NCBI GenBank assembly: GCA_035041965.1
Contig: JAPYMA010000160.1
Coordinates: forward strand, 310,001-374,000
Direction: 5' to 3'
Source: Anisakis pegreffii
Lineage: Eukaryota; Nematoda; Chromadorea; Rhabditida; Anisakidae
Length of the DNA: 64,000 nucleotides
Part shown: positions 45,206 to 58,909 of the stretch, one piece after another
Position numbering within the stretch: the stretch's first letter is position 1
How the letters are laid out: every line of letters begins with the position of its first letter
Translations under genes and position numbers: made by a program
Notes under the pieces: model-generated
The model's input: only the letters and a program-made list of their open reading frames with translations
What the model was told of the DNA's origin: nothing
The model's database searches: none

Positions 45206-48200
45206 CTTGCTTATTCTATACCATTATTATAGAATCATATTATTTTATTTTCAAGTTCTTCTTTGGATTATTCAGTAAGTATGTAGGAAAAAGCAGCTAC
45301 TCTTTCATTGACAACGAGATGGTTCTCGTCACTCATGAGAGTGGAATATCATTGTTGATATCTCATCTTTGGCAGCTATTCATCGTAGTACTTCTTTCTC
45401 CTTCGTTGTTTCATGAAGCGAACTGATGCTGTATCAGTTGTTTAACAGTATATCTGTTCCTTTTTATCTATTCTAACCTTAATTCATTGCCAGATTTATC
45501 AGTATAACGGCAATCATAGAATATTTATTGTTTTTCATGTGTTTAATCCCCCATGGCGGTACTTCCCATATCCTTGAAATGTTTCTTCATACACATAACT
45601 TGCACAATGGTAAACAAATTAATTATCCGTGACAAATGTATTATAAATGTACATTCTTAATGCTGAAAAAAAAAATGCATACATTGTGTTTGTTTGGACA
45701 ATTATCTCTCAGTCCTGATGTTACGCCAGTTGTTGAGTTTCCTTCCTTTCCAGATTTCTGTGAAAATCGTTTACAGTTCGGTTAAGTGAGCAATCCACGT
45801 GGATGATTTTTTGAAAAACTGTTCCAAGGATTTTGCAGATAACCATCTATCTCCAGTACTTTTGCCGTTCATTTGCAATAATACTGAATCATATTATCAG
45901 AGCACAAACGATTAGTAGCAAATAAGCACAAAGGGATAAAGTCATCCAAGCAGTACATAAGAAAGTTCCGTTTCATCATCTGAATCAATAAGGCATTATA
46001 AGATGATCATCCAACAGTACATACAAATATTCTGTTTCATCATGCATATGTTATATCCGTGTACATGTATCCTATCTTATAGGTAAACAGTTAAGGTACC
46101 AAGCGAAAGGTTGATCCATGTATCACTTTTGTCCATAGATCATTTTGGTCTCCGTGACGAATCGTATCATTCGCGATCCATTGCGACAAGTACCATTCTT
46201 CTGGATGGCATAATAGTGTTTCAAATGACTAGCGCTCTATCATTCAAATGATGAAATTTCTAAGCCATTGGAGACTATCATTTTCAGAATTTAGAAATCT
46301 TAAAAAAAAACTATTAGTTCCGTGTGTTTTCATGCGAAATTTATAGACAGTAGCAGCACTGTCAACTTGTTCATTTTATTTCAATGAGAATCCATATGAA
46401 AAATGAACAGATTTCTGTGGACAGAAATTACAATATAGGCAAAGTGAATGAGTTATATGTGGACAATTTCAGACGATATTAATGCGTAATATAATTGAAT
46501 CGCAATGGCTTTTCTGCATGGATGAGATGAACAGCATTTAAGCTGTTAGCTTAGTAGTTGAAAACGCGCCTAAAGGTTGCTTTCTCCCAATTTTATCGAC
46601 AGTTTAGTTGATCTGTTTCCTCTTTGTCAGAGGCGGGAACGTTTGAAATGGCAGCACTTGGTAATTCGTTGACCAAAAAAAATTAATATCAAAAAAAAAA
46701 ACGTTTAACCAAGGTGGCAAAAGCCATCGGCAATAATTATTAACGATAGCCGATAATTTTGGGCTTCTGCTGTTGAAATTTATTAGAATGAACGGAAATT
46801 ATTACAGCTGATTCCGTTATGGTAGATATTATCGGTCAGTGAGATTGTGTGTGCTCGCATCTTCTCGATGTTTTGTTTACAATCAAAACATGTGACTGAA
46901 TCTTCGCACGCTCTGCTTAACATCACTTTTACTTTGTCTTCGTGAATTTATAACGAACTAAAACGTTCCGAGAGAACTTTCAACAAATTAACACGTGCCG
47001 AGCGAAGTACTCTGGGTGCCACTTCCTTCAAATTTTCTATATTCAACGCATACATTAATCTGTTATCACAAAAGTTGACAATTAATGGTTAACGGAACTG
47101 TGCCAATTTTTCACAGTATTAGCTTTTGAATTTATTGCTGAGCTGATCCTACAAGTGATAATATCTTATGAACAGGAGAATGCATTTTTTTTTTCCAATG
47201 ATTATGCTTACTACTAGCAAACAGTCAACGAAATATCTTTTAAATCCTATTCAGAAATACTTTGATAACCGAGATACTCGCGAGATCAGTGAGAATCGAA
47301 CGTATGAGTGCCAAATGAACTTTTTTGTGCAACAGGAAAAATGCAATCATCAGATATTTATGGAAATATGAGTCGAGTAAAGTACGACGCGAATTCATTA
47401 TTCAGTCATGGTTAATGCATCGTTCATTTCCGTGTTTTAATTCGTGCATTGTCTTGTTGAGTGCTCATAGATCACTTGTCAATGCATGAGATTGTAACAT
47501 TTTGGACAGTTGAATTCGAAAGTTATGATGCGAGGAAATCATGTTACGCCTGAAAACTTTGAGTGATGAGATTGAACGCTGATTGAAACAAAGAAATAAT
47601 GCGAATTGTATGTGTTGTGCTCCATGTTGTTTCATTAGATTACCGACATCAGACTGAACCAATTGAAAGTAATTGTGTTCTTCTTTTAAGAGATCCTTGA
47701 TTATACAGCATCTTGGTTCGAGTGTTGCTTCATAGCAGTGATGTTGTCTCGTTGGAAATCTCCTCACAGTAGTTATATTTCCATGATTTTTTCGTCAAAT
47801 AACTTGAGCAATACCATTAATATATTGTGAACAACATGATGACATTTTTTTCAAGTATTAACTACTCAAAATGACAGCCTGTCCGAATTCTGGTTCTGAA
47901 TCCACAACCACTCATACTCTGTGAAAATGCTCGTGCCTCTGGTTCTTGCCTTTCATTTGGGTGCTCATTTCTAACTGATCACTGCTACCGATATTAATTG
48001 CCAATACTATCAAAACATCCATTAACGTTTATTATTATTCTAAAATGCTCGAAATTACCAACGATTTCGGATGTACAGGCATTGAATCTTCCTAATCATA
48101 GTCAAGGACACAAACGCACCATCACAATGGATCTTTGAGTGACATATGTTCGATTGCAGCTGATACTCAAGTCAGTGAAAATACTATGCGTGAATTTGAA

Positions 48201-50122
48201 TCAACTTCTTCTTCTTCTTAATGTGGTGAAGGCTAATTAGAAGAGCGTTAAGCGCTCGACGTGCTATTTTCGAAGTATGCGTGCAGCAATGACTTACACA
48301 ATGCATAGCTGTAACCATGGCATGATATATTCATACTTACCATCATAAATGAGCTAAATTTGGAGCTGGTACTGATAACAAATTGACTTCAACAGAGGGG
48401 CTTTGGACATCCAAAAATGATTCACATGCTTGATTTCGTTGAATATCCAACCGGAACATTATGACGGTCCTTGAAGGCATGGAAAAAATGAAAATGTAGA
48501 AAATCATTAATTGTAAGCAAAAATGAAAACGTAAATTAACAACTCGCTGAAATATTTATTAATGCAGATAGTACGAACGCTTTCGTTGAAATTGATCAGC
48601 ATCGCACACACATGTTCGCTGAAAAACTTGTACGGTTCTAACATCATGCATTTTATCACTCGCTGAATCGTATGTTCAGTGCAAGACAACGTATAGCAGG
48701 CTTGCTTAACCACTAGACTCATCTATACATACAATTATAGACTGTCAGTCATCCGCTGACGCTTTGTTCAATCATAACTTCAAATCTCGATTCAAATAAA
48801 AATAACGTTGAATGATTGACAAACAGAATGGAATAAATCATTTCAAATTGAAAGCAAAAACACTCAACAACTCAATTCTGCTTCTCAGTTTCTGTTAGAA
48901 TCAAAAAGAGGACGGCTCCTGGAATCATACTTGAGTTTTATTCTGTGCTGTAAACTCGTCTCAACTGCTACCAGATACATTCACTCTTCACCAATCACCG
49001 CGCAAAACTTTCTCTGTAATTGTATGGTAATTCCCTCTTATGCACCAATTTCTCTCGCACCAAGCATCACAGGTTTCGATACTTAGAAAGTGTGGCTATT
49101 AGGAATTGGACAGCGACAAAATGCGTAACGATCATCAATTTTTGTTGGTCGTCGTAATTTCTGAACTTCACAACTGAACTTTAAGAGATTCTTTGTGCAA
49201 TAATAGGAACGAGTGAGCGATTATTTCAGGGTAGTTTCTAGCTTAATCTTATCATATTATTCCACTTACCGTTTTCCAAGAGGATCTGATGTGATTCTCT
49301 GCGATATTGCATTCCTCCACTGCTTTAACTGACTTTTAAGCTGCTGTGGTTGACATTCATGTTGACGGAAAGTTTCAACTGTTGGATTATCTGTCTGAGC
49401 AGGTTACAGTGTTGTATTTCAGATTCTTTGAAATGGCATTCAGTGCTACTCACTCAGCCGGATTTGAGCATAATAGCATTCACTAGGTGTCCATTTCTCA
49501 TTTCCATTAAAACCAATACATCAGGATTCGACAGCATCATTATATTGATCAACAGATACAGATTTGATATATTGTCGTCCATTAACGATGGATCTTACCA
49601 CCTTTCGATCCTAGTGAAATATTTCGCATACTTAGAAATTGTTTTTCACATTTATTCATACAGCGATGACTGTCTGAAACTACACTTTCAATTAGACATT
49701 GCAGTAACATCGGGGTGGACTCTCTCTTCGCCCAAATGTGTCAAACGTACATTACGCATGGTGTGTTCAAAGGAAAGTTCTAAAATAAAATATGATTGTA
49801 TAGCTGAATGTTCATGCATATTGATTGTCGTTTGACTGGAAGTGAAAGAAATGTTGTTCGGCGATCTCGAAGTTTTAATGCACTTATTCTAGTGCGATTG
49901 ATGCATAAAGAATGTGGATTAGATAAATAATTGATAAGAACGATGAAATTCAACGCTCGCTGACGATAGTTGTTTCGTTTCTAAATTATTCATTTCAGAA
50001 ACGAGTATTGGACTGCAGTAAACATCGTACTATTTCGAATTTATAAGTTCTTCCGATCCGGTGAACTTTCAGCATTGATCTTGATCTCGATCAGCAGGTG
50101 ACACCTCCGTTCACGCTCGGTG

Positions 50123-53100
50123 ATGGTCAACGATACAGCGTTCGAGACCACCCAAGAAAACATGGGCGCTATCGATATTGGCACACTTACGTACTATGCT
50201 TCCACTCTGATCACCATCGAATCAGCCGCAGCACTCATCATAAATCTGTATATACTGAATGTAAGTTGAGTGAACATTTGCATGAGCATGAGTATCAACG
50301 AAAAAATAGAAGGTTGACTGCAGCTAGTATTTTCACTTGCAGCTCTCGACGTTAGAGAGAGTGGGCTGAACAGAAAACAACTTACCATGGAATAATTAGC
50401 CGTTGCAGAAAGCGTTAAGACATCCAAATGAGAACTGCCCTAGCTGTAGCAAGAAACAACTAGCTTGAGAAATATGCGCGCAGCAACATTACCCACCATT
50501 GCAGTGTTCACGATACTTACGTCGTCCAGTTGGTGTGAACCTCCGACTTTGCGTCAGCTTAACGGCAGCTGATGCTGCGTGTGCCCTCTTCTACATGACC
50601 AGCAATTTGATCAATGTCATAATACCGATGCTAATAAATCGCAGTCAAATCGTTTCTCATTGCATTTCATTGCTGGTTGAGGTTGTTCCATCGAGTTACC
50701 ATCCATTCTTTTTATTTTTTCACTTTCAAAATATTTGCGGTGAAATGGATTATTCGTCGTTCAGTCGTTCGTCTGCATATCGTTCATAGTATGTAAGAAA
50801 AAAGCGGTGACATGTTCATTGTAGGACTTGTCGATTCATTTCGTTAATAACTGAATGTCAGAGCACACTGATTGATGCATTATTTTTTTTGTTGTCATTC
50901 TTCCATTCAAAACAGTGCTTTTGAAGGAGTATTTTACATTTCAGTGCCTAAAAATAGCCACATTCTTCGTATCTGTATTTACTTTACTAGCGCTTGCTAT
51001 CAATCATTACGTGGGCATAATCCATCCATTATACAGGTTAGTGAATACGAAGATTTTTGGAGCTTCATCGTATTTTTCATTTAATAGGGTTCAACCCTTG
51101 AATTTTTCTCAACCATCTAGCTTCATTTTGAGATGACAAGTATCACAATTCACTGGGCATCGAAACAATTAATAATTTCATATCACATTTTCGGGATGAA
51201 AATTAAGAAGCGGATGGCACTCGTAAACAAGAACGTCAATTTGAATACTTTCTCATTAACCATACTTTTCATTGATTGGAAAATACAAATTACATACTGA
51301 GTGCCAGCTATACTATTATATGTTATGCAGACTGATCAGATTGCAGCTAAATAAAAGTTGAACATGAAAATCTTTCGATAAGCTTTTTAGATATTCAGCA
51401 AGCTACAAAACTAAACATTCAACATGCAAAATGCATAGAAGAATTCAAGAAAGGAACAATTATTTATGTTATTACGTTAGGTTCTTAGTAGATGGATATC
51501 AGAAGATCAAACTAGCCATATATACATTCACGATTAATGTTGATAGCCACAAGATTTTGATGAAATTGAAAATGTGATAAAATAGGTATGCGATCACAAC
51601 GCACGCTGTTCGAACGACTATTCTACTCGCCTATGTTGTGCCAATGGTATTTTACATTGGTCTGTATTCTGCAATGCCCGGTGGTTTTCGTAATCATAAA
51701 GCATTTGGTTTCTTCTCTTCTGATGGCTGCGAAGGAGCTGATATCATGAGTAATATTTTACACATTAAGACAAGCTGATCCTTTTTATTGTAGGAAGAGC
51801 AAGTTTTAGAGAGACTGATTGCATAAGTAATCTGTAGTCCATTGCTGTGATGCATTTCCTTGGCGTTAGGTTGGTCAAGAAACTTGACAAAATCGATGAG
51901 AACGATGCGAAGAAGTAGTGATAAAGTGAATTCAATGAATCAGTGGCTCTGTGACTTCAATGAATTGACAATGAAATATAGCTTCAACGAATCCTCAATT
52001 GAGTTTTTCGGTTTGAGGAAATATATGAAAATGATAATTTCATGAGCATTTGAATTAGTGCCGTAACAAAATCCTTTCAGCTAAGTTCTCTGTCAGACTG
52101 ATTACAGTGATACCGTTTATTGTGTTCGTCCTCATAATCGCCTTTCTTTACCTGCACATCGTCATTCATATGAGGAAGGTCCATTCATTTTAGATTCATT
52201 CATTATTTCTCATCACAGTTCTTAAAATCAATTCTTAACAACTTCCTATAGCAATTTATGATCAACGCAGCATGAACTCATGAAACAAAGTTCGAGTGAG
52301 ATCATATATGTAAACAAAACACCTGCTGATCTTGATGACCAAAACATTTCACTCATTTGATGCAGCCAAACTTCAGGTGAGTAAAGATCCCGTTTTACAA
52401 GGTGGCAGTAAAAGAAAGAATCGATCATCGAATCGACGTTTGTTCGTGACACTGATTCTGCTCGCTGGATCTGCTGTGTTCGGTGTGGTTATTTATGCAC
52501 TGAATTTGCCTATTCATTCAGCACGCATCACTTAAAGTGCGCGCGGAATTTAAGATAACAATCATATGATAAATGCGCACGCTCAAATATGGCTCACATT
52601 CAGTAATGCTACTGAAACGTACACTATGAACTGATTTGAGAGAAAAACTGTTAATCAAAATTTAACGTTTGCTATATTTCAGGCTGGTTGCCCACACTTT
52701 TGGGGCACATAGTTTTCTGCAGCCAATGTTTCATTCGATTGAGCGGTTATCCACTGATGATTCTTCTTATTTTCTGTCAAGTTATCAATGTTTCTAAATT
52801 GATTATCGATGGTTTCATCTACGCCAGTCGTCTGGTAGAAATTCGCTACTCTATATGGATGTTTCATTCATCATTTAGAAGCGTCATACCAGGTATATGC
52901 TGTGAGTCAATGATTCGTTCGATTTGTTGCTATGACATCCTTTCTCATATGTGCTGTCGTATTCAACAATCACATAACTGCCGAACTAGAACGGCTCAGT
53001 TTTGTTATGAGTAAAAAAGATCACAACTGATAGAGTGCTGCTACGTGTATCGAAGCATCGTCCAAACTGATAGTGAGTGATTTCAGGCAGAAATGGAAAG

Positions 53101-53402
53101 GATGAAGAAATGCCAAAGGAATTCGTAAGGTACCTGAACGACACAATTGAACAAAAGTCAAAACGTATCAAACGAAATGAAGGTGTCAAGTGTTCATTCG
53201 CAAGTAGGAGTTTCTCCACACACAGAGTTAGTTTACCTTGACTAAGTGCTAATCGATGCACTTGTGAATGAAGTGGTGCGAAACGTAATCGTAAGTTACA
53301 TTTCAGCCGAAATCGGTCTGCAATACGACTGAATCTGAGACAACGAAAGAATTTGAAGAGTCGAGAAAGCCGCTGATATCACGACCTCAGATGGGAAGGT
53401 AA
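50123..53402 (+). CDS. Rhodopsin-like (class A) G-protein-coupled receptor, orphan
   Basis: Nine inferred exons: 50123-50260, 50505-50681, 50945-51036, 51586-51749, 52081-52178, 52377-52482, 52683-52892, 53087-53124, 53307-53402. Phases agree at all joins and give 372 residues. N-terminus: glycosylation site NDT at residue 3. TM1 about 22-45; TM2 after [15 protein letters not shown]3 [18 protein letters not shown], followed by [11 protein letters not shown] where most receptors have DRY; TM4 about 145-163; TM5 [22 protein letters not shown]6 ending GWLPTLL (in place of CWxP); TM7 ending [11 protein letters not shown] (in place of NPxxY). A Cys before TM3 (SHC) and Cys184 in loop 2 can form the usual disulphide. 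Loop 3 is basic ([11 protein letters not shown]), and the tail is rich in Ser/Thr/Glu. In-frame TGA lies 24 bases before the ATG. The ligand cannot be named; amine, peptide or lipid are all possible. The 3' end could instead splice at 53398 (GTAAAA). Confidence 0.82.
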
Positions 53403-56400
53403 AAACATGCAATTCAGTGATTCCTTTTTTTTAACCTTGTCGTAATCAGCTAGTGGCTGTGTCCCAACAAAGTGAACCTCGACAGAAGGCAATAATTGGA
53501 TCAGCGAATTATACTGATATTCTTGGAATACCACTGTTTATTCAGTAGATTTTAAAATGTTATTATCCTTCTATGGAGTCTCGTTATCCCTTTGCGAAGA
53601 GTCGTTAAAGATGAGCTCGAAAGTGCATAGTGACTTTTCAATATAATGTTTGAAAGATGCGGATGCATATTAAATTGTATCTGAACAAACTAACTGAAGA
53701 GGGAATGAGAGCATTAATGTTGATATGTCTGATCAATAGATGAATTCATGGATGAAGTAATCTCTTTCTCAGCTTCATTGCAGTAGTTGCTATGAGAGCG
53801 TGATGAAAATCATTCATCTGATATTGAAAGCAACAAACATTAACATCAGGTTCAGCGAGTAATTCGGTCACGTCCCATAAAAAATGAGCAATAAACCATA
53901 TTACTCTTATTGCCTACAGTTTGGTTCAATTCCACCGGTCGGCACGTGGAATTTATCGTCAATGCAGCATTGATAAAAATGAAAAAGTTAGGGACATTAT
54001 GATCTATAGGAAGGATCATAATGCCCCTAACTTTCGAATAAAATCGTATCTCGCACCCCCTGGAATACCGTCTCGCACCGGCGCTTGAGAAGTCCCGATC
54101 TAGTGTATTAGTTTCGAGACGCATTGTAATGTTCGCAATTCATGACATGCAACGTTGAATTACTAATCTAAGGCAGTCGTTTCATAAATGATTCAGAATT
54201 GTCCAACGAGAGAATGGGGATTTTTGGGAAACAAAAAGCTTCTGGTATTGGTACCAATGACAATTAATCGGAGTAGGAAGAGGATATAAACAACAGTGCC
54301 AGTTCACTGTGAAACGAACGAGAAGTTTATTTGTTCAGCTGAAATTACTTGGAGGCGAATGAAATGATGTTAATTGCAGGTGCAGATCAACAGGACAAGT
54401 TAAGTGAGCTGCTCAGCTCGAGAAACACGAAAGGGAAGTGGAACCACCGAGGATGGCAAGAAAACAAATGATCATTATTATATGTGGTAAAACAACGTAC
54501 CACCGCCGTTGTTCTTTACAAGTGAATGGAACAACGTTGAATTATCTAATGTTCAGTGCGAACATCATTTATTCTGAGATAAAAGTTACGTGAAAAGTTT
54601 CAAAAGATCCCTTCGATTCAACAAACCATAAAAATACTTTAATGCATAAAAAAACTACGAGAAAGTTGACCATAAGAAGAGTCCTCAATTGACACCAAAA
54701 CAAGTTCTCAAAATCACAATCGACTGCTTGACTGACGAGCGATCGTTGGGTCTAGCCCGTATTCAGATTCTATATAATTTCTCAAATCACAACAACTTCG
54801 ATGCTTTTTGCTAATGGGATAAGCTTGACTCATAATATTTTGGTGCACCATATTTTTGGTAACAAGAAAATGTGATATGCTTCGTTTGCGATCATTTCAA
54901 CTACGAATTAATCTGCATTCTCAGAATAAATGAAGTGGTTAAATGAAAAGATGTTCGTAAAAAAAACATTTTCTTATTAAATGACCACACTCAGAGATGA
55001 TCACTCAGCTTGTTCCAGAATTTTCTAGCTTATTTTGTTGATTTTTATAAAGGCTTTCGTTAACTGCTCGTAATTCAACAAAGCTTTATCAATTGAGCGC
55101 AGCTAACATGTAAATGTGGCTTCCATTTGTGACCAGCTTGAAAATTTGCTCATTATATATCGCCAATAAAGTTTATTACATGAAGTTGTAACGAGACTGT
55201 AGCACGCTCCTTGCATAGGTGGTTACAGAACAACTAATCATTCACTCACAAACAAATGAAGTCATTTGCAGAAATCGTCACGCTGAAACCACAACACAGC
55301 TCAGCTTTTCACAAAAGACTTCATTCAATTCGGGACACAGATTTGAGAGACTCATACTCTTCATTCACTCAATTTTTTTTCAAACGAGTGACTGATTAAT
55401 TCATCGATCTTTCAGTTCAATTCACATTATTAGGCATCTCAACTCGACATGTTAAGATAAAGTAGAAAATGTACATTATAATAAGCGGATGTTGGAGTAA
55501 GCAACTTCTGAGTCTTAAAACTGAGGGACATGAATTTAGCTGTTTTCGCAAGTGTTTGAGCCTGCTTTCAACAATGGCTTGAATCAAATGAGGAAAGCTA
55601 TAGGTACATAAATTTGGATGAGTTAAGGAGGACCAAAGTTACGTAAAATTATTTAAACTCTCGGAGGTGCACTACAGTCAACGGAAATTAACAGCTGCAA
55701 TAAATAGAACTCGAAAATAGATGATAGACTTTCAGAGATGCATTTCTTAAATTCTATGGTATTGCCAATAACGAAAATTTCATGCGTAACATAAGAAGAA
55801 TTTTTTTTGCAATTATTACTGCACAGAAAGTGCATCATGGTTTATTCAACCTAAAACATGAGGAAAATATTTTCCTGAGCGGAAGTATGTGCCTTTAATG
55901 GCAGTACGTAAGGACTCCATATCCAACCGTGCGATATAGATTTTCAATGTTTGCTTCCTATTGCATCTCACAGATGTTTTCCGAAGAGAACATACCGCTT
56001 GATCAGTGCCATCCTTCCATCTGCCTGTACCTTATACGATCATGAGGTAAAGTTAATCATCATTCTACCACAATCGTCAATTGAACAGTCAATAATCGAA
56101 TATGCGCATTCCTTCCAGAAATAAATCTCGCTGATTTATCAATTTCAATTCATCGCAGTCAATTTCTCATCTTTTTACTTTTCAACATCGATTCATTGGT
56201 TTCTTTATATACAAATATCTAATGTGGCTCCGTTTCACTGTAACAATAAATTACATCTTATGATTTTTGTAACAGTTTTTAAAATGCCATCTTGGCTTGT
56301 TATTGCGCGATCGTTATTGAAGCATCCGAATTGATTTCGCATCATTTCTCCATTGCGTGTCCCATCCAAAGAGAGTTGTTGCATTCAGTTATCACTCACA

Positions 56401-56852
56401 AATATCGCATCGGAGATGATTCGAAGTGTTCAGCAAGACTACTCACTTCAAGAATGCCAACAGTTGATTTGGGCATTGGACGAGGGTGCGAAGTCGACTG
56501 AAAGAAATTGTTGCATTCAATAGTAATTTTACGGTAAATTTTAATGACAGAATATGATTATTTTCAACAACCTTGACTCTCCGTAAAAACATCTATCTAA
56601 TTGATAAAAAATTATTAATTTAATTAGAATGTTCTTCAGAAATTACGCATTTCCTTGTAGATATAAAATAAATGAATATTGTCAATTCTGGTTGGACCAT
56701 TCACCGTGAACTATCTTGATCGGTTAAGAACAACCTGAGTTCAATTAATTGAACAAATTGCTTTCATAAACAAGCGGAGAGGGGGATATATCTCAAGATG
56801 GTCGGAAACATTAAATTACAGAAAATTTTGATTGTTTATAGTAGCTGATTAA
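53403..56852. other. Intergenic region
   Basis: Apart from the inverted repeat at 53984-54034 and a GC-richer patch at 54050-54110, it contains short AT-rich open frames only. I see no supported gene. Confidence 0.4.
53984..54034. repeat. Inverted repeat, 21-base arms
   Basis: AAAGTTAGGGACATTATGAT plus C (53984-54004) pairs with GATCATAATGCCCCTAACTT plus T (54014-54034), with one mismatch, around a 9-base loop. The GC-richer sequence just after it (CGCACCCCCTGGAATACC and CGTCTCGCACCGGCGC) suggests that the hairpin is the edge of an inserted repeat. Confidence 0.8.
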
Positions 56853-57989
56853 TCACCAGAGCATCGCTCTTTTCATATCACATTCCTGAAAGCAAAACGA
56901 AAGGCTTTGAGCGCGTTAATGAAAATTTGCGATCGAAAAATACCATACCGCTCCAATGCCGTAAATTAGATAGGTTTGATCTCCGGCCAAGTATGAATTC
57001 CATTGCCTTGTTGCTGGAATATTTTCTGGATTCTCGATTATGCGACCTTGAAGTGCATCCATTAGTCACTTAGGTGGTTTCTAAGAAACCCGAAATAAGA
57101 AGAGAGAAGCTTGAAGTGCATGCTGGTTTTGCAAATGAAGATGAACTATCTGATATGATGCAGGTCAACGAAAGACTGGCGGATATGAATTGTTTATGGA
57201 GGGGTATGGAAAACTCCCCCCCTCTCCCACAGTCATAATTCAACCCTTACATGACTCGCCCTACGAAAAACTCGTTCCTATGGAGTCTTTGCCCCTGCGG
57301 AAACTTCATTCTCGAACGCACCATGCTTTCCATCAGTATTTCTCACCATGGTTTCAGTTCCTTTTTTATCAAAAAATAATTAGATTCTGTGAAGCAGAGG
57401 ACTAATTCCTAAAATTTCACATAGACTATTTTCAGTCTGAAAGCAACTTTCGATGGGCACCAAACCCTAAGATTTCAAGGCTAGAAAAAACTTGTTATCT
57501 CAGTGAACACATCCACATAAGCATAGTTTCAGTACAGATAAAGAGGACACTCTTCTTTGTTAAATAGTTTTTAGAAATGAGTCCACCATTTCAACGGTGA
57601 GCAAATATTGATCATTCGATTACGGCATAAGTATAATTTGATTTCCAGGATGAGAAAACTTATAACGTGAGACGAGATATATTGAAGGCAAAATGCATTA
57701 TGGAAGGTGGTGAACTGCGAACTGCACACGGTATACTCTGGGTTTTCATCAAATAATCCAGTGAACTGCAAAGGCTAATACCTTCGACTGTTCTCATCGG
57801 CCTCCTCGGTTTAGCTGAATGTGGCCTCTCACTTCGGTGATGAACTTCACACTGATGGGTATCGTCAACGAATGATGCGTCAAAGATACAATCATCAATG
57901 CTGAAATCATCCGATTTCATTGAAGCAGATTCTTTCATTTGCAGTGGTAAATCTGCCATCTTCGGTGCCTTTGAACCTCCAGCTTCCAT
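56853..57989 (-). CDS. Small unrecognised three-exon gene (about 112 residues)
   Basis: Minus-strand exons: 57997-57782 (ATG at 57989), 57046-56949, 56885-56853 (stop 56855-56853). Phases agree: the first exon ends GAA-G, and the next begins GT to restore Gly. The start ATG is 8 bases after a textbook AAATTATTTCAG acceptor, as expected for trans-splicing of a leader or a 5' intron. The N-terminal half is Met/Ser/Asp-rich (ADLPLQMKESASMKSDDFSI, DDCIFDASFVDD); the middle is basic (HHRSERPHSAKPRRPMRTVE); the second exon reads IIENPENIPATRQWNSYLAG and then DQTYLIYGIGA, the most conserved-looking part. The end is ECDMKRAMLW, unless a CTG/GTGATT donor extends it. No signal peptide or membrane segment. 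The family is not recognised. The 735-base first intron holds a short C-rich stretch near 57210. Confidence 0.55.
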
Positions 57990-58017
57990 TGCTTTTTCTG
58001 AAATAATTTGGCGGATC

Positions 58018-58088
58018 TCGATATGAAAGTGCATTTCAATTTCGATATGAAAATGCATTTCAACTTCGATATGAAAGTGTATTTTTGA
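58018..58088 (+). repeat. Tandem repeat, three copies of about 24 bases
   Basis: Units TCGATATGAAAGTGCATTTC (plus AATT or AACT) occur at 58018-58041, 58042-58065 and 58066-58088, the third diverged. On the minus strand they would read as repeated FHIE peptides, but this lies just upstream of the acceptor of the gene at 56.85-57.99 kb and is most likely non-coding. Confidence 0.9.
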
Positions 58089-58869
58089 CTGTAGGAGAAA
58101 AACAGTTTTTGTCGGATTAGAACAACTGCAAAACCGCCTTTGGTTATAGTTAGAAGTTGGTACTAGAAAATGAACTAATATTATTATTCTAATCGTAGGG
58201 AAAGTTGTTCGGCTTATTTCGGGAGCATTTTGATGAGTTCGTACAACAAGCGAATCAGTCGACTTCACAAATCATATTTCCTTCATTCCTTTGTTTTATA
58301 TCCACGTACTCATCCGCTTCACAGTGACTTTCTCTTCCTCATCGCATCATTCATTGCACCACTACATTAAATGTGGAATGCGGCTCACCACTTCCAATTA
58401 AAAATAAAACGTTAGCACAACAAAGAATGCAAGTGCCTACCTATTTGGTTTGCTAACCACAATCATCATGCAAGCTACAAATAGGTTGCTTGCTGCTCAC
58501 TTGCGATTGATCACCTCTCGAATATTAACGTTAAATTTTTGTATAATAGCAGTTTCTAAAGTGCACAGAACTCCACATGAAAAAATGTTTTGATTTTTCA
58601 CAATTTGTTTCAATACAATAGCGTGTGAGATATGCTAAGAATTTATGAAATATCTAAGAAAGAGTGCGAAGAGCACGCATCCACTCAAACAGCTTCTTGA
58701 CAGATTGCGGAGAATGCAATCGCTGCTTCATGGGGGCTGCTATATTTGGTCAATTCGCTCCGCTCAACAGTCAAGCAAATTTCCTGTTATCAGATTACCT
58801 ATGAAAGTTTTTTCATACTGCTTTTGTCACCGTTAAGCTAATCTACTTGAGATAGGTTGTCGTATCTAC

Positions 58870-58909
58870 TTGTTTCTAAGTAAAAGTTATTGTTTCTAAG
58901 TAAAAGTTG
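58870..58909 (+). repeat. Tandem duplication, two copies of 20 bases
   Basis: TTGTTTCTAAGTAAAAGTTA (58870-58889) is followed directly by the same sequence with a final G (58890-58909). Confidence 0.9.

Larger units (their letters stand above)
40443..50122. other. Long gene-poor region
   Basis: About 9.7 kb with a palindrome, tandem repeats and several open frames of 85-161 codons, none with convincing family identity. At 49359-49835 a 159-codon frame overlaps another frame reading VDIHVDGKFQLLDYLSEQ (about 49348-49401) that ends at a CAG/GTTACA donor and looks at least as protein-like, so neither is called. The frames at 42284-42559 (+) and 47465-47767 (-) are similar undecided cases. Confidence 0.35.

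Noticed and set aside
49359..49835. 159-codon plus-strand frame as a gene
   Set aside because: An overlapping frame (VDIHVDGKFQLLDYLSEQ) looks equally protein-like. There is no recognised domain and no clear splice pattern to decide between them.
52483..52535. Extension of receptor exon 6 to a stop after SARIT
   Set aside because: The G/GTGTGG donor at 52482 joins in phase to GCTGG at 52683 and restores the conserved TM6 GWLP, so the extension is intron.
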